Shown: positions 49,151 through 58,594 of the stretch, piece after piece
Layout of the letters: the number at the start of each line of letters is the position of its first letter
How positions within the stretch are numbered: the first letter of the stretch is position 1
Source: CAWDPQ01 sp049642465
GTDB lineage: Bacteria > Acidobacteriota > Vicinamibacteria > Vicinamibacterales > 2-12-FULL-66-21
DNA: 64,000 nt
Assembly: GCA_049642465.1 (NCBI GenBank)
Contig: JBAROV010000088.1
Coordinates: forward strand, 38,616-102,615
Reading direction: 5' to 3'
Made by a program: the position numbers and the translations under genes
The notes under the pieces: model-generated
What the model saw: the letters and a program-made list of their open reading frames with translations, nothing else
Database searches by the model: none
What the model was told of the DNA's origin: nothing

Positions 49151-49801
49151 ATGCGTCTCGTCTTCGGAGAATGCGAGTTCGACGGCGGCCGGCGCGTGCT
49201 TCTGCGCCACGGAAGCGTCAGACCGCTCTCGCCCAAGGCTTTCCAGGTACTGGAGCTTTTGCTCGAGCGACGCCCGGAGGCTGTGACGAAGACGGAGCTC
49301 CTCGAGCGTCTCTGGCCGGACGCGTTCGTCTCGGACGCGAGCCTGCACAACGTCATCGCAGAAATCCGCGCTGCGCTGGGCGATGCCCCACGGGCGGCCC
49401 GGTTCATCCGAACGGTCGCGCGCTATGGATACGCGTTTCATGGTGATGCGCGGATCACGCCCGCCGTCGAAACGTGGAAAAGTGCCGTCCCCGGTCCGCG
49501 ACTCGCGTCGGGAGAACACGAGTGGCTGCTCGCCGAAGGTCCGAACCTGGTGGGAAGGGGCGCCGACTGCAGCGTTCGGATCGACTCCGCCACTCTTTCG
49601 CGCCACCACGCGCGAATCGTCCTGGCGAACGGGGAAGCCACGATCGAGGATTTGGGGAGCAAGAACGGAACGGTCGTCAACGGACACGACGTCAAACACC
49701 CACTCGTGCTCAAGGAGAACGACCGCATCCAGGTTGGCGCCGTCACGGTGACGTACCGCGTCATGGCGTCCCTGCCGTCGACACTTACCCGGCGTCAGTG
49801 A
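49151..49801 (+). CDS. Winged-helix (OmpR/ToxR-type) DNA-binding domain fused to an FHA domain
   Basis: The 216-residue protein has an N-terminal winged helix (MRLVFGECEFDGGRR, then LLERRPEAVTKTELLERLWP and FIRTVARYGYAFHGDA, the trans-activation-loop type) at 1-98. An FHA domain follows at about 117-205 (NLVGRGADCSVRIDSATLSRHHARI, described by parts, then DLGSKNGTVVNGH). FHA binds phosphothreonine, so this could be a transcription factor regulated by Ser/Thr kinases, two of which are encoded nearby. It is divergent from the secreted kinase-like gene and stands alone. Confidence 0.88.
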   Translation: MRLVFGECEFDGGRRVLLRHGSVRPLSPKAFQVLELLLERRPEAVTKTELLERLWPDAFVSDASLHNVIAEIRAALGDAPRAARFIRTVARYGYAFHGDARITPAVETWKSAVPGPRLASGEHEWLLAEGPNLVGRGADCSVRIDSATLSRHHARIVLANGEATIEDLGSKNGTVVNGHDVKHPLVLKENDRIQVGAVTVTYRVMASLPSTLTRRQ

Positions 49802-49805
49802 ACGA

Positions 49806-49950
49806 CATCAACAATCCACAATCCAATCAACAATCCACAATCCAATCAACAATCCCTAATCGAATCGACAATCCTCAATTCAATCGACGATCCTCAATCA
49901 ACGCCATCGTCACTCGTCAGTCCTCAATCTGCAATTGACCGCAATCAACG
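49806..49950. repeat. Degenerate CAATC/TCGTCA-type intergenic repeat (copy R2)
   Basis: The spacer holds repeated ATCAACAATCCACAATCCA words, then AATCGACAATCCTCAATTC and CACTCGTCAGTCCTCAATC. It fills the gap between the winged-helix/FHA gene and the convergent oxidoreductase. It belongs to the family at 41567, 56113 and 58595. Confidence 0.65.
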
Positions 49951-49951
49951 A

Positions 49952-51298
49952 TCATCCGGCGAAGTTGTAGTCGTACGGCTTGCGCATCCGGCGCGCGATG
50001 TGCGCGTTCGCTTCCTTGTCGCCCTCACCGACGAACTTCTCTTTCGCGGGATTCCACTGCAACGTGCGGCCGGTGCGGAGCGCGATGACGATCAGATGCC
50101 CGACCGTCGCCGACTGATGCCCGCCTTCGACCGGGCAGATTGGCTCCTTGCGCGTACGCACGGCGTCAAAGAAGTTCGCCATGTGATCGTCGCTGACCTC
50201 GAGCCGGACGGCGGGATTCTCCATGGGCGTCTCGAGAATCTCAGGGTTGCTCGCATTGATCGTCGTCCGATTCACCCAGATCCAGCCGTCCGTTCCCGCG
50301 AACCTGACGCCGTTTCGCTGACCATCCGGTTTCAGCGCAACACCGAACGGGCTGTCGTCCACCGTCGTCCGGACGACTTGCGTGACGCCATTTCCCCAGG
50401 TCAGGGTCGCCTCGAACTCTGACGGGGTGGTGAAGCCGCCGGGAATCGGCTCGGTGAGGGCCCGCGCCTTGATCCCGGTCGGTCCGTCCAGTCCGATCGC
50501 CCAGCGCGCGGAGTCGTTGTGGTGAGCGCCCCAGTCGGTCACGGGCCCTCCCGAATAATCGAACCACCACCGGAACGTCGAGTGGCACCGCTCCTTGAGA
50601 TAGTCCACCTGCGGCGCCTGCCCGAGCCAGTAGTCCCAGTGGAAGCCGGCGGGCACGGGCACCGGCGTAAACGGCCCCTCACGCAGACCGGCTGGAAGAA
50701 ATACGGTCACCTCACTCAGTTTTCCGATCCGGCCGTTGCGAACGAGCTCGCAGGCGAGCCGGAACAGCTTGTTGCTGCGTTGCTGGGTCCCTGTTTGCAG
50801 GACGACCTTGTTCTTGCGCACGGCTTTGACCAGCCGCTTGCCCTCGTCGATGGTGAGCGTCAGCGGCTTCTCGGCGTAGATGTCCTTCTTGGCGGCGGCG
50901 GCCGCGAGGTTGATCAGGGTGTGCCAGTGATCCGGCGTCGCGTTGATGATGACATCGACGTCCTTGCGATCGAGGACCTTCCGGAAGTCGGTGAACTGTT
51001 CCGGAGCCCTCGTCTCGGTCCCGAATTGCTTTGCGAACGCCGCGGAATGCCCCTCGTCCACGTCGCATACGGCGACGACGTCGCCAAAACGGCTGGCGCT
51101 CTTGAGGTCGCCGCGCCCCATGCCGCCGCAACCGATGAGGGCGATTCCAGGCCGATCGTTTGCGCTCGGTCCGCCCGGCACCTGAGTCGAGGCTGAGAGC
51201 TCCTTTTCGACGAACCACCGCGGCAGTCCGGTCGCGGCAGCGATCGCCGCGCAACGGCTGAGGAACGTTCGCCGGGTCACCTGAATGCCGCTGGACAT
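49952..51298 (-). CDS. Tat-exported Gfo/Idh/MocA-family oxidoreductase
   Basis: The 448-residue protein has a twin-arginine signal (VTRRTFLSRCAAIAAATG), then the Rossmann start GIALIGCGGMGRGDLKSA. VIINATPDHWHTLINLAAAA and the catalytic-Lys segment YAEKPLTLTIDEGKRL follow, then WFDYSGGPVTDWGAHHNDSA. The start ATG at 51298 follows GAAGGAG. It is divergent from the PSCyt1/DUF1549 gene, the usual partner in planctomycete-like glycan-degradation loci, and probably acts on sugar or cyclitol acids. Confidence 0.92.
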   Translation of the reverse strand: MSSGIQVTRRTFLSRCAAIAAATGLPRWFVEKELSASTQVPGGPSANDRPGIALIGCGGMGRGDLKSASRFGDVVAVCDVDEGHSAAFAKQFGTETRAPEQFTDFRKVLDRKDVDVIINATPDHWHTLINLAAAAAKKDIYAEKPLTLTIDEGKRLVKAVRKNKVVLQTGTQQRSNKLFRLACELVRNGRIGKLSEVTVFLPAGLREGPFTPVPVPAGFHWDYWLGQAPQVDYLKERCHSTFRWWFDYSGGPVTDWGAHHNDSARWAIGLDGPTGIKARALTEPIPGGFTTPSEFEATLTWGNGVTQVVRTTVDDSPFGVALKPDGQRNGVRFAGTDGWIWVNRTTINASNPEILETPMENPAVRLEVSDDHMANFFDAVRTRKEPICPVEGGHQSATVGHLIVIALRTGRTLQWNPAKEKFVGEGDKEANAHIARRMRKPYDYNFAG

Positions 51299-51345
51299 AT
51301 CACTCCTTCTCGTTTTTGCCCTCGTCTTCGATCCAGAATACGCGA

Positions 51346-54300
51346 ATGCTGGTGGCCCGGCCCTGCGCCTTTCTGGTCCTGGCCATCGCTGTGCTCACAG
51401 GCTACATCGGGGCGGCCGAAAAAATACCACCCGCCACCGGCCGTGTCGACTTCGATCGCCAGATCCGCCCGCTGCTCTCGGATCGCTGCTTCCGCTGCCA
51501 TGGCCCGGACGCCTCGAAGCGCGAGGCCAAGCTTCGACTCGACTTGCGCGAGGGCGCGTTCAAGAAACTGAACGCCGGCTGGGCCGTCGTCAAGCCCGGC
51601 GATCCCGCCAGGAGCGAACTCGTACGCCGGATCTCCTCGGAGGATCTCGAGGAGATGATGCCGCCCCCGAAGTCAAACCTGTCATTAACGGACGACGAGA
51701 AAGCGTTGCTCGTACGCTGGGTCGCCGAGGGCGCCGAGTACCGGCCGCACTGGTCGCTGGCGCCTGTGGTCAGCCGGCCTGCGCCGGTCCTCCGTGGCGG
51801 AGCGGTCGCAACCAATCCCATCGATGCGTTCGTCCGTGCGCGTTTGGACCAGGAGGGACTCCCGCCGGCGCCGCGGGCATCGCCCGAAGTCCTCATCCGG
51901 CGTCTCGCGTTTAACCTGACCGGTCTTCCGCCGACATTCGGTGAGATCGACGCATTGCTCGCAGATCAATCGCCCGGCGCCTACGAGCGCGCCGTCGACG
52001 GCTATCTGGCGTCGCCAGCCTATGGCGAGCGTATGGCGATGGACTGGCTGGATCTCGCACGCTATGCGGATACCTACGGATATCAGGCTGACGTCGACCG
52101 TGACATGTCCCCGTACCGCGATTGGGTCATCTCGGCATTCAATCGAAATCTTCGTTACGACGAATTCCTGACCTGGCAGCTCGCCGGCGACTTGCTGCCG
52201 AACCCCACGCGCGTGCAGCGCATTGCCACCGCATTCAATCGCCTGCACCGGCAGACCAACGAGGGCGGCAGCATCGAAGAGGAGTTCCGAACCGAGTACG
52301 TCGTCGATCGCGTGAATACGTTTGGAACGTCGATGCTCGGCTTGACCGTGGAATGCGCCCGCTGCCACGACCATCGGTTCGATCCGATTACTCAGCGCGA
52401 CTACTATTCGCTCTTCGCGTTCTTCAACAACATCGACGAGTCTGGACTCTACTCGCATTTCACGAATGCGACGCCGAGCCCCTCGCTGCTGCTTTGGCCG
52501 CCTGACAAGGAGGAGCAACACCGCCAACTCTCGGCGCAGATGCGGACGATCGAGGCGGAACTTCGAGCGTCGGCGCGATCGGCCCGCCGCGCCTTCAGCG
52601 CACAACCGAAGGACGCCACGATCCAGCCTCCGGCGCCTATCGCGCACCTGCCGTTCGACGCGGTGGCTGGGGAGACGACGCCCGACACCGTGGCGAAACA
52701 AGCCGCGCAACTGAAGGACGGCCCTCTGTTGCAAAATCGCGCGCTCCGATTCAGCGGCGACAACTCGGTGGTCCATCCAGGCGTCAAGACATTCGGGCGG
52801 ACGAATCAGTTCTCGGCGGCGCTGCGCCTCCAACCCACCGAGCGCCAGGATCGCGCGGTCGTTCTGCACCAGTCCCGCGCGTGGTCCGACGCCGGCAGCC
52901 GGGGTTTCGAGCTGACGCTCGATCATGGTCGTCCCTTCGTCGGGCTCATCCACTTCTGGCCTGGCAATGCGATCGCCGTCCGCGCGCGGCAACCGTTGCC
53001 CCTCAATGCGTGGTCCCAACTCGTGGTGACCTACGATGGATCCAGCCGGGCCGCAGGCATCCGGATCTACTTGAACGGGCAAGCGCTCGAGACAGAGGTC
53101 GTTCGGGATCGGTTGTACAAGGACATCACCTACAACCGCACGGCGGGCGACAACGTCCCCGAGCAGCCGCGATTGACGATCGGCGCGCGCTTTCGTGACA
53201 GCGGATTCAAGAACGGCCTGATCGACGACCTGCAGATCTTCGACACCGCGCTGACTGACGCCGAAGTTGGAGTGATGGCCGGCCGCGCGCCCCGCAGCGA
53301 CGCCCTGTTCGATCATTTCCTTACCCGCACCTACCAACCGTACCTGTCCACGCTGGCGCACCTCACTCGCCTTCGGAACGCTGAAAACACGCTCATTGCC
53401 GGCATCCCGGAAATCATGGTGATGGAGGAGATGCCGACCCCTCGTCGGGCTCATCGGCTCGAGCGCGGCGCCTACGATGCGTCCCGTGAAATCGTGCCGC
53501 GCGACACGCCGGCCAGCCTGCCGCCGTTTTCAGCAGGCCAGCCGCGCAACCGGCTCGGCTTGGCGCGCTGGCTCACCGACCGACGGAATCCGCTCGCGGC
53601 TCGCGTCGTCGTCAACCGCATCTGGCGAATGCACTTCGGCCGCGGCATCGTCGCGACCCAGGAGGACTTCGGCAGCCAGGGCAGATTGCCGACGCACCCG
53701 GAGCTGCTCGACTTTCTCGCGGTGCACTTCATGGAGAGTGGCTGGGACGTGAAGGCGCTGCACCGCCTGATCGTGACGTCTGAGACCTTTCAACAGTCGT
53801 CGCTCATCGCGGCGGACGCCAGCGCCCGCGATCCAGACAACCAGCTGCTCGCACGCGGCCCGAAGCAACGACTGATCGCCGAGTCAATTCGCGACAGCGC
53901 GCTCGCCGCGAGCGGCCTGCTCGATCGCACGATCGGTGGTCCGAGCGTCAAGCCGTATCAACCGGCCGGCCTGTGGGAGCAGTCTGGCACGGGCAAGACC
54001 TACAAGCAGGACACCGGCAGCAGTCTCTACCGCCGCAGCCTGTACACCTTCTGGCGGCGTACCTCGCCACCGCCCTCGATGCTCACCTTCGACGCCATGT
54101 CTCGAGAGGTCTGCACCGCGAAGCGCGATGTGACGACGACACCGCTGCAATCACTCGTTCTGCTGAACGACCCGCAGTTCGTCGAGGCCGCGCGGCGGCT
54201 GGCCGAGAACCTGATCAAACGATTTCCAGACGATCGATTTTCACGAAACCGCGCCGCCTTCCGTGCGCTGATTGGCCGCGCTCCCGACGAAGTTGAGTCC

Positions 54301-54486
54301 CGGATTCTCTCCAGGATGTTCGACGAGCAACGAACGCTCTTCGCACGGCACACCGACGACGCGGGGAAGTTGCTGGACGTCGGGGAGTCGGAATGGGACA
54401 AGGCGCTCCCGAGCGTCGAGCTCGCGGCCCTGACGACGGTGGTAAGCGCGATCATGAACCTCGAGGAATTCGTGGTGCTGCGATGA
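51346..54486 (+). CDS. PSCyt1-DUF1549-LamG-DUF1553 secreted protein
   Basis: This protein of about 1046 residues has a signal peptide (MLVARPCAFLVLAIAVLTGY). A planctomycete cytochrome C domain with CFRCHGPDASKREAKLRLDL follows, then DUF1549 (HWSLAPV, LIRRLAFNLTGLPPTFGEID, AYEERM-like AYGERMAMDWLDLARYADT). A LamG/concanavalin-like domain comes next (FSGDNSVVHPGVKTFG to GLIDDLQIFDTAL), then DUF1553 (RNRLGLARWLTDRRNPLAARV to CTAKRDVTTTPLQSLVLLND). It is likely a surface, heme-containing protein with a glycan-related role. It is followed by the DUF1501 gene. Confidence 0.92.
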   Translation: MLVARPCAFLVLAIAVLTGYIGAAEKIPPATGRVDFDRQIRPLLSDRCFRCHGPDASKREAKLRLDLREGAFKKLNAGWAVVKPGDPARSELVRRISSEDLEEMMPPPKSNLSLTDDEKALLVRWVAEGAEYRPHWSLAPVVSRPAPVLRGGAVATNPIDAFVRARLDQEGLPPAPRASPEVLIRRLAFNLTGLPPTFGEIDALLADQSPGAYERAVDGYLASPAYGERMAMDWLDLARYADTYGYQADVDRDMSPYRDWVISAFNRNLRYDEFLTWQLAGDLLPNPTRVQRIATAFNRLHRQTNEGGSIEEEFRTEYVVDRVNTFGTSMLGLTVECARCHDHRFDPITQRDYYSLFAFFNNIDESGLYSHFTNATPSPSLLLWPPDKEEQHRQLSAQMRTIEAELRASARSARRAFSAQPKDATIQPPAPIAHLPFDAVAGETTPDTVAKQAAQLKDGPLLQNRALRFSGDNSVVHPGVKTFGRTNQFSAALRLQPTERQDRAVVLHQSRAWSDAGSRGFELTLDHGRPFVGLIHFWPGNAIAVRARQPLPLNAWSQLVVTYDGSSRAAGIRIYLNGQALETEVVRDRLYKDITYNRTAGDNVPEQPRLTIGARFRDSGFKNGLIDDLQIFDTALTDAEVGVMAGRAPRSDALFDHFLTRTYQPYLSTLAHLTRLRNAENTLIAGIPEIMVMEEMPTPRRAHRLERGAYDASREIVPRDTPASLPPFSAGQPRNRLGLARWLTDRRNPLAARVVVNRIWRMHFGRGIVATQEDFGSQGRLPTHPELLDFLAVHFMESGWDVKALHRLIVTSETFQQSSLIAADASARDPDNQLLARGPKQRLIAESIRDSALAASGLLDRTIGGPSVKPYQPAGLWEQSGTGKTYKQDTGSSLYRRSLYTFWRRTSPPPSMLTFDAMSREVCTAKRDVTTTPLQSLVLLNDPQFVEAARRLAENLIKRFPDDRFSRNRAAFRALIGRAPDEVESRILSRMFDEQRTLFARHTDDAGKLLDVGESEWDKALPSVELAALTTVVSAIMNLEEFVVLR

Positions 54487-54610
54487 CGAGACCGTTATGT
54501 GACTCCTCGGCAGAATCCTGCTCTCGTTGCCGCATAACGGCGGCGCGCAAGGCACGCCTGCGACGGAGCGGAGCGGGGCATGGGGCTCCCGCGAGCGACG
54601 GAGTCGGGGT

Positions 54611-54627
54611 CCGGGGCAGCGCCCCGG
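54611..54627. other. Hairpin just upstream of the DUF1501 start
   Basis: CCGGGGC (54611-54617), loop AGC and GCCCCGG (54621-54627) form a seven-bp GC stem that ends eight bases before the ATG at 54635. No Shine-Dalgarno is visible between them. The 148-bp spacer is otherwise GC-rich with no gene. The hairpin could limit read-through or translation initiation. Confidence 0.45.
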
Positions 54628-54634
54628 TTAAGCA

Positions 54635-56101
54635 ATGAGCGACTGCCACAAGTGCGTGGGTGCGCTGCCGCTTGCCGGCATGTCCCGGCGGGAGGTCCTG
54701 AATCGCTTTGGAATGGGCCTGGGCGGCATCGCGCTGGCCAACTTGATCAATCCCGTCGGACTTCGTGCTTCGGCCCAGACGCCGCAGGACCGTGGCGTTC
54801 TCCAGGGTCAGTTCCATGTCCGGCCGAAGGCCAAGCGAGTGATCTACCTGTTCATGGCCGGCGGGCCGTCGCAGATGGAGACGTTCGACTACAAGCCGGT
54901 CCTCAACGAGCGGAACGGCGAGCAGTTGCCTGACTCCGTGCGGCAGGGGCAGCGGCTCACCGGCATGTCCGGCAACCAGTCGTCCCTGCCGCTCGCCGGA
55001 TCGCAGTTTGGCTTCAGCCGTCACGGCGCCCACGGCACCTGGGTCAGCAACCTGCTGCCGCACACCGCCAGGATCGTGGACGAGCTATGTATCGTCCGCT
55101 CGATGTGTACCGACGCGATCAACCACGACCCGGCGATTACGTTCTTCCAGAGCGGATCGCAGATCGCCGGCCGGCCGAGCATGGGAGCGTGGATTCACTA
55201 CGGGCTGGGCAGCGACAACGAGGATCTTCCCGCGTTTGTCGTGCTCATCACGCCGGGCAAAGTCGATCAGCCTTTGTACTCGCGCCTGTGGGGCAGCGGG
55301 TTCCTGCCGTCGCAACACCAGGGCGTACAGTTTCGGAGCGGCACGGATGCCGTGCTCTATCTCAGCAATCCTGAGGGGATCTCACGCGACAGCCGCCGGC
55401 TGCTCCTGGATCGCCTGAGAGATCTGCACACACACTCCGCCGAGCGGCTCGGCGAGAACCTGGACGGCCGAATCGCGCAGTACGAAATGTCCTACCGGAT
55501 GCAGGCCAGTGTCCCTGGCGTCATGGACGTGTCGAACGAAACAGAGGAGACCTTCGAGCTCTATGGCAAAGACTCACGCAAGCCCGGCACATTTGCCGCC
55601 AATTGCCTGCTGGCGCGCCGTCTCGCGGAGCGGGGCGTCAAATTCGTGCAGCTCTATCACCAGGGATGGGATCAGCACGAGAATCTGCCCCGTGACATCG
55701 AACGGCAGTGCCGCGAGACCGATCAGGCGAGCGCCGCGCTCGTCATCGACTTGAAGCGGCGGGGCCTTCTCGACGACACGCTCGTCGTCTGGGGCGGCGA
55801 GTTCGGCCGGACCAGCTACTCGCAAGGCAAGCTGACGTCAAGCAACTACGGCCGCGACCATCACCCGCGTTGCTTCACCGTGTGGATGGCTGGCGGTGGG
55901 GTCAAACGCGGACTCGTCTACGGTGCGACTGACGACTTCAGCTACAACGTGACCGAGGGGTCTGTCCACGTGCACGACTTTCACGCGACGCTGCTGCACC
56001 TGCTGGGCATCGATCACGAGCGATTGACCTACTTCTATCAGGGCCGCCGATTCCGGCTCACCGACGTCCACGGCAAGGTCGTACTGGCGCTGCTCGCCTG
56101 A
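54635..56101 (+). CDS. DUF1501 secreted protein
   Basis: The 488-residue DUF1501 protein starts near MSRREVLNRFGMGLGGIALA, a twin-arginine-like signal after a short Cys-containing leader (MSDCHKC). The family segments VIYLFMAGGPSQMETFDYKP, CTDAINHDPAITFFQSGSQI and VVWGGEFGRTSYSQGKLTS are present. DUF1501 is an alkaline-phosphatase-superfamily fold usually encoded with DUF1549/DUF1553 proteins, as here. Its substrate is unknown. No Shine-Dalgarno is seen before the ATG; a hairpin lies there. Confidence 0.92.
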   Translation: MSDCHKCVGALPLAGMSRREVLNRFGMGLGGIALANLINPVGLRASAQTPQDRGVLQGQFHVRPKAKRVIYLFMAGGPSQMETFDYKPVLNERNGEQLPDSVRQGQRLTGMSGNQSSLPLAGSQFGFSRHGAHGTWVSNLLPHTARIVDELCIVRSMCTDAINHDPAITFFQSGSQIAGRPSMGAWIHYGLGSDNEDLPAFVVLITPGKVDQPLYSRLWGSGFLPSQHQGVQFRSGTDAVLYLSNPEGISRDSRRLLLDRLRDLHTHSAERLGENLDGRIAQYEMSYRMQASVPGVMDVSNETEETFELYGKDSRKPGTFAANCLLARRLAERGVKFVQLYHQGWDQHENLPRDIERQCRETDQASAALVIDLKRRGLLDDTLVVWGGEFGRTSYSQGKLTSSNYGRDHHPRCFTVWMAGGGVKRGLVYGATDDFSYNVTEGSVHVHDFHATLLHLLGIDHERLTYFYQGRRFRLTDVHGKVVLALLA

Positions 56102-56112
56102 GCGCGCGGGCT

Positions 56113-56210
56113 GAACTGCAGACTGGCGACTGCAATCGGCAATCGCCAATCCCAATTGGCAATCGTCAATCACCGCAATCGTCAGTCGTCAGTCCGCAAT
56201 CTGCAATCTG
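56113..56210. repeat. Degenerate TTGACGATTG-type intergenic repeat (copy R3)
   Basis: CTGCAGACTGGCGACTGCAA, GGCAATCGCCAATCC, GGCAATCGTCAATC and GTCAGTCGTCAGTCC words fill the spacer between the DUF1501 gene and tRNA-Val. It is related to the copies at 41567, 49806 and 58595. Confidence 0.65.
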
Positions 56211-56215
56211 GGGAG

Positions 56216-56288
56216 TGGGCGGTACAGGACTCGAACCTGTGACACTCGGCGTGTAAAGCCGATGCTCTACCAACTGAGCTAACCGCCC
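56216..56288 (-). tRNA. tRNA-Val (anticodon UAC)
   Basis: On the minus strand GGGCGGTTAGCTCAGTTGGT begins a 73-nt cloverleaf. The acceptor arms GGGCGGT/ACCGCCC pair, the anticodon arm is TCGGC-TTTACAC-GCCGA with anticodon TAC, and the T arm contains GGTTCGAGTCC. The discriminator is A and CCA is not encoded. Confidence 0.95.
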
Positions 56289-56413
56289 GCCTTCGCGGCC
56301 TATCTTTGCAGAGGACGCTGCGGCGGGTAAACCCGCAGGCCCGCTGCCTGCACCATCTTCGCACAGTGCGCGCGACGACGGCGAGTTCGCCCCGACGCGC
56401 GCTGACGACCCGC

Positions 56414-58372
56414 TTACCGTTTCGGTGGCACGTCATGCGGCCGCTGAAAGGCCCGCAGGAACCCCATGACTCCGGCGGAGATCGCACCGGCGGAAGCATT
56501 CGATCCTGTCACCAGGATGTCTGGCACGAAACGGTTCGCGCTCTTCACCAGCTCCGAAATAACGTTAACGAGTGCCGTTGTCTCGGCGCCCAGCGCTTCC
56601 TTCTGCGCCTCGAACCCTTTCGCCCGCGCCAGGCCGACCGCCTCGATTTCCGCGCCACGCGCGCGGCCTGTCTGCTCGATGTAGGTGGCCTCGCCGTCGG
56701 CTTCCGCCTTCCGCGCGCGCGAGCGGTTCTCTTTGATTGTGATGTCTACCTCGGATCCGGCGAGGTCGCGCTGCTTGTCCGCAAGACCCGTTTGCTTCTC
56801 CATGGCAATACGATTGAGCTGCGCTTCCTTCTGCGCCGTAAATGTCGCTTTTTCTTGATTCGCGATCTCGCGCTGCGTCAGGACCGTGACGATCTCCTCT
56901 GGCAGGATGACGTCCTGGATGTACACGCCGCGCGTTTCCACGTTGTACTTGCGGATCTGCTCGGTGATGTATGCCTGCGCCTGCGTCTGCACGGCGGCGC
57001 GGTTTTCAATGAACTGCACCGCCGCCATCCCCTGCAGCGTGTCGCGGAAATAGTTGCCGACGACGGCCTGCAGCACCTCGTTGACGAGATTCTGCATCGT
57101 CCCGACCATCGAGATGACCTTGGGCGCGAGCTTGTCCGCAACGTGGATCTGGACTTGTAGATCGATGTTGAAGACGAATCCTTCCTTCGACTTCGCGACG
57201 ATCTGCTTCAGTGCCTTGTCCAGCGTGTGCGCCTGTGACGAAGCCTCCGCCCAGTTGAGCGTGAGGATCGCCGTCGGGACCATCTCCGCCTGATAGATGC
57301 GCGGATTGATCGCGTACTTGCCCGTGCGAAGCGGCTCCTCCCAGATACCGCGGTGGCCTGGATGGACGATCGAGCCGAACTTGAACTCATCGCCGGAGAC
57401 ATCCTCCGTTGGCAGACCCACCGCCGCCTTGATGACGGCCACCTCGCCTTGTTTGACGACGAGCATCGGCACCGTCTCGACGTGCACGAGATACGGATTG
57501 AGCGCGTACGACCCGTAGAGCAGCGGATCGTGCTGCAAGCCGATCCGGCCGCCGGCGTCGAGGAACTTCTGGTAATCCTGGTAGTTGTTGTGTCGCTCGT
57601 TCTGGTTGCCGATGAGCACGTCAGCGATCTCGCCGTCGCTGCGTCTCTCCGCCTCCATCTTCTTCACATCGTCGAACCGGCCCAAACGGCACGCGATATC
57701 GCCCGAGGGCAGCGGCTCGCCTTCGAGGGTCTCGACGATGCCGACCATGTCGATCGTCTTCTCGACGCTTGCCTCCTTCAGCCGGAGCGGCTCGATCACC
57801 TTCAGCGTGAGATCGTCAGCTTTCAAGCCGAAGAGAGCCGGACCGAACTTGCCGCGATATTCTTCGTTCACCGGCAGGCCGAAGCTGCGGCTTCGCGTCA
57901 GCACGAGAAACGCAACCGGATGCAGCGGCACGATCGCTCCAGGCGGTAGCACGGGACGCTGAACACCCTGTTGTCCGCCACGCTCGATGAAGCTGCGGAC
58001 ATCCGTGAACTGACCGAACTCACGTTTGTAGACGCCGGATTTCCAGCCGGTCGGCAGAGGCGCGCCGACCTGCGCGATGACAAGCCCAATCTCTCCCGTC
58101 GGAATCTGCACCCACGGGTGCTTCTCAACGCGATTCATCGGCCACCATCGGAGCGCGATACCAGGCATCAGCAGGTCGGCCTGATACCCGGCCTCGCCGC
58201 GAAGGGCGACAGGACTGTCTGACCGCTTTTGCCGGCCCCAACGCCTGATCACCAGTCCCACTTCGTTGGGGCCGATGCGGTGGATGGACATCACGACGAT
58301 CGGGAGAGACAGCAGGACCACCAGCGACAGACCGAGATAGATCCCGAACGTTAGCAGGGAGAAATCAAACAC
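56414..58372 (-). CDS. SPFH/flotillin-like membrane protein
   Basis: The 652-residue protein has an N-terminal membrane helix (FGIYLGLSLVVLLSLPIVVM). A band-7 region starts with IHRIGPNEVGLVIRRWG, then VAVIKAAVGLP and GSIVHPGHRGIWEEPLRTGKY. A long Ala/Glu-rich coiled coil follows (EIANQEKATFTAQKEAQLNR to RARGAEIEAVGLARAKGFEA). SPFH proteins form oligomeric rings that organise membrane microdomains. It stands alone; no NfeD partner is seen. Confidence 0.92.
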   Translation of the reverse strand: MFDFSLLTFGIYLGLSLVVLLSLPIVVMSIHRIGPNEVGLVIRRWGRQKRSDSPVALRGEAGYQADLLMPGIALRWWPMNRVEKHPWVQIPTGEIGLVIAQVGAPLPTGWKSGVYKREFGQFTDVRSFIERGGQQGVQRPVLPPGAIVPLHPVAFLVLTRSRSFGLPVNEEYRGKFGPALFGLKADDLTLKVIEPLRLKEASVEKTIDMVGIVETLEGEPLPSGDIACRLGRFDDVKKMEAERRSDGEIADVLIGNQNERHNNYQDYQKFLDAGGRIGLQHDPLLYGSYALNPYLVHVETVPMLVVKQGEVAVIKAAVGLPTEDVSGDEFKFGSIVHPGHRGIWEEPLRTGKYAINPRIYQAEMVPTAILTLNWAEASSQAHTLDKALKQIVAKSKEGFVFNIDLQVQIHVADKLAPKVISMVGTMQNLVNEVLQAVVGNYFRDTLQGMAAVQFIENRAAVQTQAQAYITEQIRKYNVETRGVYIQDVILPEEIVTVLTQREIANQEKATFTAQKEAQLNRIAMEKQTGLADKQRDLAGSEVDITIKENRSRARKAEADGEATYIEQTGRARGAEIEAVGLARAKGFEAQKEALGAETTALVNVISELVKSANRFVPDILVTGSNASAGAISAGVMGFLRAFQRPHDVPPKR

Positions 58373-58594
58373 GGTGGGCCTCCAAGTGCCGGCGGGGTTA
58401 GCTGACGGGCTCGAGGTTGGAGTTCCTCTATTCCGCGTCCCGTTGAAGGAGCCGCGAAAATTCGCCCCGTGGCGCGGTCATCGCGCCGGTGGTTCCCCCG
58501 CGGCGCCGATTGACGACGCCTTAGGCTAACTATTCAATATAGGCCTTTCCGCGCGGAATGCAACTCACCCGACCGATACGGAACGAGAGACAGT

